Source of the DNA: Dehalococcoidia bacterium UBA6495
GTDB lineage: Bacteria > Chloroflexota > Dehalococcoidia > Lucifugimonadales > UBA826
Length of the DNA: 11,563 nucleotides
Assembly: GCA_002435305.1 (NCBI GenBank)
Contig: DJMH01000068.1
Coordinates: forward strand, 1 to 11,563
Direction of reading: 5' to 3'
Part shown: piece by piece, positions 1-6,777 of the stretch
How the letters are laid out: each line of letters starts with the position of its first letter
How positions within the stretch are numbered: the stretch's first letter is position 1
Notes under the pieces: model-generated
Seen by the model: the letters and a program-made list of their open reading frames with translations, nothing else
Database searches by the model: none
Told to the model about the DNA's origin: nothing
Made by a program: the position numbers and the translations under genes

Positions 1-239
1 TCAATTGGGCGGAGGAAAACGAGGAAATCTATGTCTAGTGGCGCATTATCACTGGTAATGTTGGTTTGACGAGGTATATCTATTACCTCTTCTCGTAGAT
101 CGATCATAGTGGTAGTTTGAATAGGCCAGACCAGAATTCGTAATCCCGGACCTTTAAGGCCGCCGCGTTCACTAAATTTGCCCAAGGTAAATACAGCTAG
201 CCTCTCATATTGGCGGACTATCTTAATATATGGGATCAT
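1..239 (-). CDS. Slipin/stomatin-like SPFH (band 7) protein, N-terminal part, truncated by the window edge
   Basis: The first 79 residues are visible; the rest lies beyond base 1. The reading begins MIPYIKIVRQYERLAVF, continues with a Gly-Pro-Gly at about residues 30-32 (LKGPGLRI), then a VDLR-like stretch (MIDLREEVIDIPRQ), a TSDNAPLDID segment and FLVFLRP. This is the standard opening of the SPFH domain of slipins (compare the E-R-x-V-x-F-x-L-G, K-G-P-G-L and T-x-D-N motifs). SPFH proteins oligomerise on membranes and organise microdomains; slipins are commonly encoded directly after a long NfeD protease, as here. The ATG at 239 is chosen because an AAGGAG site (246-251) lies 6 bases upstream and overlaps the nfeD stop codon. 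Unusually, there is no hydrophobic membrane hairpin before the IKIVRQYER motif. The family assignment is firm; the start is well supported; the length and C-terminus are unknown. Confidence 0.9.
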   Translation of the reverse strand, partial: MIPYIKIVRQYERLAVFTLGKFSERGGLKGPGLRILVWPIQTTTMIDLREEVIDIPRQTNITSDNAPLDIDFLVFLRPI

Positions 240-245
240 TTGAAA

Positions 246-251
246 CTCCTT
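246..251 (-). promoter_or_regulatory. Ribosome binding site of the slipin gene, overlapping the nfeD stop
   Basis: AAGGAG on the minus strand, 6 bases before the ATG at 239, sharing bases with the nfeD TAA (250-252). It fixes the slipin start and implies translational coupling between the two genes. Confidence 0.8.
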
Positions 252-1587
252 ATAATTCTTTTGATTTTTCAGCGACGATTAATTGCACCCCGTCATAATT
301 GCTAATGACGACCGATCTTCCGGAATCTATTTTTAAATTACTTAACGAAGTTGCACTCCACATTTCGGACCCGACCAATACCGTACCGTTTGGATTCAAA
401 GTCGTCTTTACAATCCCCTCACTTCCGATCAAGGTGCTGTAGTTACTTGGGCTTCCCCGGGCTATCGAATCCCGCAGAGCTAAAATTAAAAAGAAAACTA
501 AAACTGATAAAACAAGAATTACCAACCCCAAGAGCCACATGCTCAAGGTGAATATATTTCCCTGCAAGGGATTATCTCCGAAATCCCCATACAAAAGAAA
601 CCCCCCAAGACCGAAACATATCGTTCCACCTATTGCAAAAAGACCTATTCCTGCACCCTGCGTTTCTATTACAAAAAGTATTAGCGCTGCCAGTATCAAC
701 ACCATAGCAAACCAATTCACGGGTAATTGCCCCATCCCTACAAAAGCTAATGCTGTTGCAAGCAACCCAACAAACCCCCCCACCAAAATACCAGGACTAA
801 CAAATTCGATTGTCAAAGCGATGCTACCGATAGTGAGGAGTATAAAAGTTATATTAGGGTCACCGACGGCATCGAGAAATTTTTCCTTCCAGTTACGTTT
901 ACCTTCGTATAAGTTCATAGATGCGGTACTGATAGTTTTTGATCCCGATTTAGTTTCGACTGTTTCACCATCAAGAATAGTCAGCAATTGATCCCTATCT
1001 TCAGCAATATAGTCGATTATGTGGGCTTCTAAAGCTTCTTCTGAGCTATACGCCTTGGCATTTAAAACGGTGGCCTCAAGGGCCTTAACGTTTCGACCCC
1101 TGGTTTCAGCGATACTTCTCATAAGCGCCGCTGTGTCTTGAGTTGCTTTACTTGCTAAGGTTTTGTTTAAGTCAGACCCATCCGATAAAACTGGCGATGC
1201 AGCGCCGATATTAGTAGTGGGAGCCATTGCAGCTATATGTGAGGCAGCAACGAGGAAGGTGCCTGCCGACCCTGCTCTCGCACCGGATGGCGACACGTAT
1301 GTGATGATCGGTACATTCGAATCCAAAAATGAGGAGACTATCCTCCGGGTCGCATCTAGCATACCCCCGGGGGTGTTTAACTCTATAAGGATACCAGTGG
1401 ATTCATTAGATTCCGCTTTTGCAATCATTCTTTCCAAATAGTCAGCTGTCGAAGGCTTTATTGGCCCGTTTACTTTAAGCACCATTAAATCATTCTTAGT
1501 GGAGGCATATCCGATGTAATGGCTAAGGATTGCTAACGTGAAGACGATGGAAATAGAGATGTGGGCTACCAGCCGTAATTTACTCAT
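250..1587 (-). CDS. nfeD: NfeD-family membrane serine protease (ClpP-like domain plus NfeD OB-fold)
   Basis: Long-form NfeD of 445 aa from the chosen ATG. Residues about 10-28 are a hydrophobic signal or anchor. A ClpP/crotonase-fold protease domain follows (about 35-200) with NTPGG at 71-75 and RAGSAGT at 104-110. Ser107 is the likely nucleophile and Lys147, 40 residues later, the likely general base, matching the Ser/Lys dyad described for the archaeal 1510-N protease. About five membrane segments follow (roughly 247-262, 265-285, 291-307, 312-333, 347-372). The end is an NfeD OB-fold (about 383-445) with the SEGIVKT, MWSA and DGVQLIV elements. Family members cleave hydrophobic stomatin/slipin segments, and the slipin gene is immediately downstream. 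An ATG 12 codons earlier (1623) is possible, but the inner ATG has a purine-rich AGGTGGAG site 4 bases upstream. The family call is firm; the substrate is inferred. Confidence 0.92.
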   Translation of the reverse strand: MSKLRLVAHISISIVFTLAILSHYIGYASTKNDLMVLKVNGPIKPSTADYLERMIAKAESNESTGILIELNTPGGMLDATRRIVSSFLDSNVPIITYVSPSGARAGSAGTFLVAASHIAAMAPTTNIGAASPVLSDGSDLNKTLASKATQDTAALMRSIAETRGRNVKALEATVLNAKAYSSEEALEAHIIDYIAEDRDQLLTILDGETVETKSGSKTISTASMNLYEGKRNWKEKFLDAVGDPNITFILLTIGSIALTIEFVSPGILVGGFVGLLATALAFVGMGQLPVNWFAMVLILAALILFVIETQGAGIGLFAIGGTICFGLGGFLLYGDFGDNPLQGNIFTLSMWLLGLVILVLSVLVFFLILALRDSIARGSPSNYSTLIGSEGIVKTTLNPNGTVLVGSEMWSATSLSNLKIDSGRSVVISNYDGVQLIVAEKSKEL

Positions 1588-1591
1588 AAAT

Positions 1592-1599
1592 CTCCACCT
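1592..1599 (-). promoter_or_regulatory. Ribosome binding site supporting the inner nfeD start at 1587
   Basis: AGGTGGAG on the minus strand, 4 bases before the ATG at 1587. The earlier in-frame ATG at 1623 is preceded by an AT-rich stretch with no SD-like sequence, so the shorter reading is preferred. Confidence 0.6.
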
Positions 1600-1631
1600 G
1601 GAATGATTTACCATTCGGAACATTTACAATT

Positions 1632-1648
1632 CAAACTATTCTAGTTTG
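1632..1648. repeat. Perfect inverted repeat (7-3-7) upstream of nfeD; possible operator over a -10-like box
   Basis: CAAACTA-ttc-TAGTTTG: seven-base perfect arms around a three-base centre. It lies in the only sizeable gap between the GGT-like gene and nfeD. On the minus strand it contains TAGAAT (1638-1643), a 5-of-6 match to a sigma70 -10 box, but no good -35 was found at normal spacing. It is not followed by a T run in the transcribed direction, so it does not look like a terminator. A repressor-type operator for the nfeD-slipin pair is possible but unproven. Confidence 0.35.
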
Positions 1649-1696
1649 TCGTCGATCCCAACGCTATTGTTAGCCGAAATTTTGACCTTGCATTTC

Positions 1697-3445
1697 TCAA
1701 TATCCCAGAGCGGTGGTTGGTCTGAATGAGTCTACCCCGGCCCTAAGTAAATTCCTTTCGTAGTCTACCTGAATAGCCGATGGCCTAGCAAAATATGAGG
1801 TAGGTGCAGGCTCTTCTTCTAACAGCTCAATATCGTGGCCGAGACCGATAAGGGCCTCTACTGTAGATTCAGGCATTCGGCTATCCACGTAGGTTTTGCT
1901 CCCACTGACATCAATGACAGGTTGGACAATGGCTTCTTGTGGTGTCATTCCAAACAGAATCACGTTCAAGACAACTTGAGCATTTCTATTCATGATTCTC
2001 CTAGCTCCTGGAGCGCCCTCCATTAGAACTGGACGGTTGTTTTTAAGAACCATAAATGGAGACATATTGTTCATGGGGCGTTTCCATGGCGCCATAGAAT
2101 TTGGGAACCCAGGCTTAGGTATGAACCAGCCCATGCCACCAACCAAAGCAACACCAGTTCCTGCCGGGTTTAATCCCTTGGCAAAAACTCCCGTGTGGGT
2201 GCAAGATACCGCGTTCCTATTTTTATCGACTACGTTTATATGAGTAGTGTCCTCATTATTAGTATCCATGGCGGGATGTGAGGGTACCGGTACTTTTGGG
2301 GATTTTTCATAATTCCAAGGATTGTGGATAGGATTTTCCATAAACTCAACTAACGGTTCACGTTGTCCAAGATTTCTTATTTCGAATGTAGGTTTCTTGA
2401 CCTCCTCGGCGATTTCTTTAGCATACCCGATGGAAAGTAACCCATTTAGCGGAACAGTGGAATGTTCCCAGTCTCCAAGGTATCCAAATCTGTCAGCGAA
2501 TGCGTGCCTTGCGGCCATCATGAAAGTATTCAAGTAATCGACACTGTTGTGGCCCATTTCCTTTAGGTTAAACTGGTCGAGTATATTGAGAGTTTGGAGA
2601 TTGGTAATACCACCGCTTGGTGTTCTAACAACATTAACGCTGTGACCATGAAATGTGGTTTGAGCAGGTTCCTCAATTATAGGGTGGTAGTCTGATAAAT
2701 CCTCCTTTCTCAAGACTCCACCATTTTTTTTCATGTGCTCGTCTATTGCGTCTGCGATTTCCCCGGAATACATGGCATCTCTTCCCTGGTAAGCCAATTT
2801 TTTAAGCAAGTTTGCCAGATCTTTTTGAATAATCTTTGTCCCTGGTTTTGGATGGCTCTTCGGCACCTTGCCATCTGGAAGCCAAATAGAGGACAACTGA
2901 TTGTCGCTATTGAAGGTGTCAAACATATTGGCGGCAGACATAGTCAGAAACCAATTAGCCTCAAACCCTTCTGAAGCGAGGTGTATAGCAGGCTCCAACA
3001 CTTGTTCGAACGGGAGTGTCCCAAACCTTTTGTGTGCCTCACAAAAACCTGCACATGTGGCTGGAACCGTGGCTGAAAGGGGCCCGGTGTTGTTGGCGTC
3101 ATTTACTACATCAAATGTCTTGTATCCGGCACCAGTCGAGGGTCCAATCACATCGTACATGTCATCAGTAGTGCCTTGAGGAGCCCTTCCATTAAAATCG
3201 AGTCCAATAGTTCTGCCTTCTTCTGCCAGGTGAATTAACATGTAGCCCATTCCACCTATACTGGCCATGTACGGTTCTTGGACCACGTTGCAAAACCCGA
3301 CGGCTACTGCAGCGTCAATAGCATTGCCTCCTGATTTCAGAATGGATAATCCTGCTTCAGCAGACAGTGGGAGGGCCGATGTTACGATGCCGTTTTCTGC
3401 TACGACTTCCTCTTTGTTGACTTTCCAAGCACTGTATAAAGACAT
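1697..3445 (-). CDS. GGT-fold Ntn-hydrolase (gamma-glutamyltransferase family), paralog A, lacking gamma-glutamyl-binding residues
   Basis: 582 aa, the usual length of a GGT precursor. N-terminal landmarks: GGNAIDAAVA (39-48) and GGMGY (64-68). Thr400 in NEDTTHINVVD is the expected autocleavage site and nucleophile, giving a small subunit of 183 residues. GAPGA (477-481) is the oxyanion-loop equivalent. Compared with E. coli GGT, the positions of Arg114, Asn411, Gln430/Asp433 and Ser462/Ser463 fall on Asn85, Val420, a GGMGW segment and Asn459/Asn460. The residues that grip the glutamyl group are therefore missing. No signal peptide is visible, unlike secreted GGTs, so a cytoplasmic enzyme is likely. 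It is probably an amidase, acylase or acyltransferase of unknown substrate rather than a glutathione hydrolase. It is the last gene of the operon: 11 bases after the crotonase gene, with the SD AAAAGGGG overlapping that stop. Family call firm; function open. Confidence 0.88.
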   Translation of the reverse strand: MSLYSAWKVNKEEVVAENGIVTSALPLSAEAGLSILKSGGNAIDAAVAVGFCNVVQEPYMASIGGMGYMLIHLAEEGRTIGLDFNGRAPQGTTDDMYDVIGPSTGAGYKTFDVVNDANNTGPLSATVPATCAGFCEAHKRFGTLPFEQVLEPAIHLASEGFEANWFLTMSAANMFDTFNSDNQLSSIWLPDGKVPKSHPKPGTKIIQKDLANLLKKLAYQGRDAMYSGEIADAIDEHMKKNGGVLRKEDLSDYHPIIEEPAQTTFHGHSVNVVRTPSGGITNLQTLNILDQFNLKEMGHNSVDYLNTFMMAARHAFADRFGYLGDWEHSTVPLNGLLSIGYAKEIAEEVKKPTFEIRNLGQREPLVEFMENPIHNPWNYEKSPKVPVPSHPAMDTNNEDTTHINVVDKNRNAVSCTHTGVFAKGLNPAGTGVALVGGMGWFIPKPGFPNSMAPWKRPMNNMSPFMVLKNNRPVLMEGAPGARRIMNRNAQVVLNVILFGMTPQEAIVQPVIDVSGSKTYVDSRMPESTVEALIGLGHDIELLEEEPAPTSYFARPSAIQVDYERNLLRAGVDSFRPTTALGY

Positions 3446-3456
3446 TTCGACCCCTT

Positions 3457-4374
3457 TTAACCTAATTGTTCTCTTCGAATTTCATCTAACCTCATTCTCT
3501 CCTCGTCAGTCAGTGATTCATATGCCTCTCCCTTCTGCAGAATAGAGCCAGTGAATTCCGGCGAACGTTTTTCCAAGAAAGCTCGTCTACCTTCTTCCCC
3601 ATCTGAACTAAGCTGGGTCAATAGAGCATTCATTAAAGTTTGGACCCTCCAGGCCTCAGTTATTGGTATATCACCAAAACGAAGCACGAATTCCTTCATC
3701 ATCCTAACGGCTAAAGGAGGCATTTTAACTATTCCGGAGGCAATTTCTTCAGCTCGGGTTATCAATTCAGCATGGGGAACCACCTCGTTTATAAGGTTCA
3801 TTCTTAAGGCTTCTTTGGCATCAAAAGGTTCATCGGTCAGGAGTATTTTCATAGCATCGACGTGAGAGACTTGTCGGGTTAGGTATGTTGCCCCTGGGCC
3901 ACTTCCTACCCAACCTTGGCTTAACAAAGCGAATTTAAATTTGGCGTTTTCACTAGAGGCCAGTCTTATGTCTGTTGATGTCAACATTAAATAGAATCCG
4001 GCTCCTGCGGCCCAACCATTTATGGCACCAATGACAGGTTTCCAAATCTGGGGATAATGGTCTCCCAGCCTACCATCTGCACCGATTCTTGCTCCATTGA
4101 CAGTACCAGCCAGAGGCCAAAATATATTTTCTGCTCTTATTCTTTCCCTTTCTTCTGGTGTTATGTCGGGACGGGAATCTAAATTGTGACCAGCGCAAAA
4201 ATGTTTATCTCCGACCCCAGTCAAGATTACGGCCCTAACATCGGGGTCTTCCCACATATTTTTCCAAATTTCACTGATGTCATTGGAGGTTTGCCTATCT
4301 AAGATATTGGCTTTTGCGGGGTTATTTATTGTGACGTACCCGATATTGTCTCTTTTCAGGTAATCAACTGCCAT
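3457..4374 (-). CDS. Crotonase-fold (enoyl-CoA hydratase/isomerase superfamily) protein lacking both hydratase glutamates
   Basis: 305 aa, somewhat longer than the usual 260 or so because of a charged C-terminal tail (about 270-305). The two oxyanion-hole segments are present: HFCAGHNLDS (58-67) and INGWAAGAGF (118-127), so an acyl-CoA thioester is the likely ligand. The two acid/base glutamates of rat mitochondrial enoyl-CoA hydratase (Glu144, Glu164) align with Tyr128 (GAGFYL) and Leu150 (KFALLSQG). Hydration of an enoyl-CoA by the classic mechanism is therefore unlikely. Other reactions of this fold (isomerisation, hydrolysis, decarboxylation, C-C bond cleavage) remain possible. It lies 14 bases after a CoA-transferase gene and 11 before a GGT-like gene, so it is surely co-transcribed. 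GAGGTG, 4 bases before the ATG, supports the start. Confidence 0.9.
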   Translation of the reverse strand: MAVDYLKRDNIGYVTINNPAKANILDRQTSNDISEIWKNMWEDPDVRAVILTGVGDKHFCAGHNLDSRPDITPEERERIRAENIFWPLAGTVNGARIGADGRLGDHYPQIWKPVIGAINGWAAGAGFYLMLTSTDIRLASSENAKFKFALLSQGWVGSGPGATYLTRQVSHVDAMKILLTDEPFDAKEALRMNLINEVVPHAELITRAEEIASGIVKMPPLAVRMMKEFVLRFGDIPITEAWRVQTLMNALLTQLSSDGEEGRRAFLEKRSPEFTGSILQKGEAYESLTDEERMRLDEIRREQLG

Positions 4375-4388
4375 TATTCACCTCTTTT

Positions 4389-5561
4389 TTAGTATATTAT
4401 TTGGGTTCGTATAAATTCCTTATAAACATCGACAGGCATGCCCATCAATTCCAGATATATCCTATGGTTGCTATCTCCGATTTGCGGGGCTGGTGCTACA
4501 TGGATTGGTTCGTCCTGATCAGATTTCCAAGGCATGCCTGGCATAAGCCTGGTAGCCCCGTCGGGATAAATTTGCGGTGTTAAATAGCCTGATTGGCTGA
4601 TGTGGGGATCCAAATAGGCTTCCGAAATGTTTAGAGAGGGACCCGATGGAATTCCGCAGTTTTGAAAAATATGCATCGCCTCATAAGCACCTAAGGAGGA
4701 TGTAAATTTGTTTATCTCCTCATCTATTTCTATTCTGTTTTCTCGGCGGGCCTCAGGAGATGAAAAAATCGGATTTTCAAAAATCTCTGGTTTGCTCAAC
4801 AAATTGCATAAATTTTCCCACTGTACTTCATTTTGAATACTAATCGCGATCCATTCATCATAACCCTTACATTTATACAAACCGTGGGGACATTTAATTA
4901 CATCATCATTACCGATTGGTGTCGGCAATTTATTTGTCATTTGGTATTCCAGCAGGCCTGTGGGGATCGAAGCAGTCAGAGATTCAGCCATTGAAAAATC
5001 TATGTACTGTCCTTTTCCTGTTTTCATCCTGTGATTTGTGGCGGCTATAGTGATCATGGCTAATTCCATACCAACCCATGGGTCAGCCCACAGTCCTCCC
5101 TTAATTGGCTCAGCATTTCCAAAACCTGAAATAGTGTTCCAACCTGTATAGTGCTGCAGCAAACTTCCATAGGCTACGTAATCTTTATCAGGTCCGGTGT
5201 GTCCTGTACCGGCAGAGGAAACTAATATCACATCAGGTCGCAAAGTTGTTAGAGTTTCATAATCCAATCCAATTCGTTGAAATACACCGGCAGCGAAATT
5301 TTCTATAACCACATCACAAGTGGTCACCAATTCCTTGGCGATCTCTAAACCTTCTTGCTTTGATAAATTGAGGGAACAGTATTCCTTAGATTGATTATAA
5401 ACCTGGAAAGCAGCACTTCGTGAGGATGGGTCTGGCCTTCTTGAACTACCAATTTTTATAACCTCCGCACCCATTAACGCAAGATGTCGAGCAGCAGTTG
5501 GGCCTGCGATTATCCAGCTAAAATCGAGAACCCTTAAACCGGATAGAGGTAAATTATCCAT
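4389..5561 (-). CDS. Class III CoA-transferase (CaiB/BaiF family), paralog with canonical catalytic Asp
   Basis: 390 aa from the chosen ATG, a normal length for the family. The N-terminal motif SGLRVLDFSWIIAGP (7-21) and the following LALMGAEVIKI are diagnostic. Asp160 in GGLWADP, 20 residues before KTGKGQ (180-185), matches the nucleophilic Asp169 of formyl-CoA transferase and CaiB, which forms the mixed-anhydride/aspartyl-CoA intermediate. The expected reaction is transfer of CoA between two carboxylic acids; donor and acceptor are unknown. A GTG 13 codons earlier (5600) keeps the frame open, but the ATG at 5561 fits the family's N-terminus and overlaps the previous gene's stop by 8 bases (ATGGATAA), a typical translational coupling. 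It may act alone or as one half of a heteromer with the upstream paralog. Confidence 0.92.
   Translation of the reverse strand: MDNLPLSGLRVLDFSWIIAGPTAARHLALMGAEVIKIGSSRRPDPSSRSAAFQVYNQSKEYCSLNLSKQEGLEIAKELVTTCDVVIENFAAGVFQRIGLDYETLTTLRPDVILVSSAGTGHTGPDKDYVAYGSLLQHYTGWNTISGFGNAEPIKGGLWADPWVGMELAMITIAATNHRMKTGKGQYIDFSMAESLTASIPTGLLEYQMTNKLPTPIGNDDVIKCPHGLYKCKGYDEWIAISIQNEVQWENLCNLLSKPEIFENPIFSSPEARRENRIEIDEEINKFTSSLGAYEAMHIFQNCGIPSGPSLNISEAYLDPHISQSGYLTPQIYPDGATRLMPGMPWKSDQDEPIHVAPAPQIGDSNHRIYLELMGMPVDVYKEFIRTQIIY
5554..5561 (-). other. Start/stop overlap coupling the two CoA-transferase genes
   Basis: ATGGATAA on the minus strand: the ATG of the downstream paralog lies inside the last codons of the upstream paralog, whose TAA is at 5554-5556. 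Such overlaps usually balance the output of partner proteins and are consistent with two subunits of one enzyme. Confidence 0.75.
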
Positions 5562-6768
5562 CTTTGGTAAACCTCTCCAGAATTTCTTGCGTGTGTTCAC
5601 CGAGCCCAGGGGCAGACGACATACTTTGTGGGATATCGGCGTTATTCAATTTGTATGGTAATCCTGGATGTAACAAAGTTCCTGCACCAGAATGGGATAT
5701 CTCGACAAAAAAATCCCTGGAATCTAAATGTCTATCTACCAACAAATCCTCAATGGTATTTACGGGAAAGCAGGGTATTCTCTTTTCCTGTCCTGATCTA
5801 GCAATATCGAATTTAGATCTTGGAAACGACCACTCTGTAAGTAGCTCCCACAGCTTTGAAACGTTGGCTTGCCGGCTCTCTCGTGTTGCAAATCTTTCAT
5901 CATCGGCCCAATGTGGATTGCCCATCAATTCCAACCATCTTTCCCATTGTGCATCTTCTCGGGGGGAGATTGCTACGTAACCATCGCTACATTTTAATAC
6001 CCCTCCTATCGCCGACACCATTCCACCTATTGATGATCCCTTTTCTTTTGAAAGTTCACGAGTAGGTGGGGGTTGACCGAAAGCAGAATTCGCTATTCCA
6101 CTGATAGCCATGGTTATCATAGAATCTAAGCCTGAAACAACGATTCTGCATCCCCTTCCGGTTTTTAATCTTTGATGGATTGCAACCATTGCGGCGGTAG
6201 ATGCAGTAATGCCAGCAACCATTTCGGCTTGATATCCCCCGGCCCTTATAGCAGGTTCTACATCCGGCCTTTTCACTGGGCCTATCATTCCGTGGGCGTT
6301 GCCACTCATATGAAAGAGAACCAAGTCGTCGGCGATATATTCCGAATATGGACCGACGTCGCCGAAAGGCAATATGGAAGTCCAAATTAAAGATGGATTA
6401 ATGGAACTTGTTTTTTCAAAACCCAGCTTTCGGTCGTCAAAAAAACCTAGATTTTGGTTTTCTACTACGAGGTCAAAATGAGAAAACATCGACTCAAGCT
6501 TCTGCTGACCGTATGAAGTATCTAAATCTAGACAGATACTTTTTTTACCATGGTTGTGTGCTAAAAACAGGGCGCTCTTTTCCTTGTGTGCAATCCCGTC
6601 AGGGAATGGTCCGTGGGTCCTTGACGGGTCTCCCTCAAGAGACTCTATCTTCACCACCTCTGCGCCTAATTTGGCAAAATTAAGTGCGGCATACGGAGCA
6701 GAAACACCGTGCCCGATCTCTAATACTCTTAGATCACCTAAAATGCCTGTGTTTTGTGAGCCAATCAC
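5554..6768 (-). CDS. Class III CoA-transferase (CaiB/BaiF family), paralog with Glu at the catalytic position
   Basis: 404 aa. DLRVLEIGHGVSAPYAA (12-28) and FAKLGAEVVKIE (31-42) identify the family, and KTGRG (202-206) marks the region after the active site. The position that should hold the nucleophilic Asp, 20 residues before KTGRG, is Glu182 in GGYQAEMVAG. Many relatives read Y-Q-A-D here. Glu could serve as a longer nucleophile, or this chain could be the non-catalytic partner of the next gene; heteromeric class III transferases such as BbsEF set a precedent. The only in-frame start is GTG at 6768, directly after an in-frame TAA and 9 bases past the preceding gene's stop. No clear SD is visible, so translation probably depends on coupling to the GGT-like gene. 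Substrate unknown. Confidence 0.9.
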   Translation of the reverse strand: MIGSQNTGILGDLRVLEIGHGVSAPYAALNFAKLGAEVVKIESLEGDPSRTHGPFPDGIAHKEKSALFLAHNHGKKSICLDLDTSYGQQKLESMFSHFDLVVENQNLGFFDDRKLGFEKTSSINPSLIWTSILPFGDVGPYSEYIADDLVLFHMSGNAHGMIGPVKRPDVEPAIRAGGYQAEMVAGITASTAAMVAIHQRLKTGRGCRIVVSGLDSMITMAISGIANSAFGQPPPTRELSKEKGSSIGGMVSAIGGVLKCSDGYVAISPREDAQWERWLELMGNPHWADDERFATRESRQANVSKLWELLTEWSFPRSKFDIARSGQEKRIPCFPVNTIEDLLVDRHLDSRDFFVEISHSGAGTLLHPGLPYKLNNADIPQSMSSAPGLGEHTQEILERFTKDG

Positions 6769-6777
6769 AGATTTTTA

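Noticed and set aside
1363..1374. Perfect 12-base palindrome ACCCCCGGGGGT.
   Set aside because: It lies inside nfeD and is explained by the codons for the conserved Asn-Thr-Pro-Gly-Gly motif.
1621..1623. ATG at 1623 as the nfeD start.
   Set aside because: It has no SD, adds a polar stretch before the signal/anchor, and the inner ATG at 1587 has a suitable purine-rich site.
3457..5561. Naming the CoA-transferase and crotonase genes caiB and caiD (carnitine metabolism).
   Set aside because: The crotonase lacks the catalytic glutamates and no carnitine-specific partner (CaiA, CaiC, CaiT) is nearby; family membership alone does not give the substrate.
5598..5600. GTG at 5600 as the start of the second CoA-transferase.
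   Set aside because: It would add 13 basic/aromatic residues absent from the family N-terminus and give a 47-base overlap; the ATG at 5561 fits both the family and an 8-base coupling overlap.
6056..6385. Minus-strand open frame of 109 codons inside the CoA-transferase gene, and many plus-strand open frames of 60-150 codons across the window.
   Set aside because: All overlap well-supported genes in other frames and their translations show composition bias and no recognisable motif, so they are shadows.
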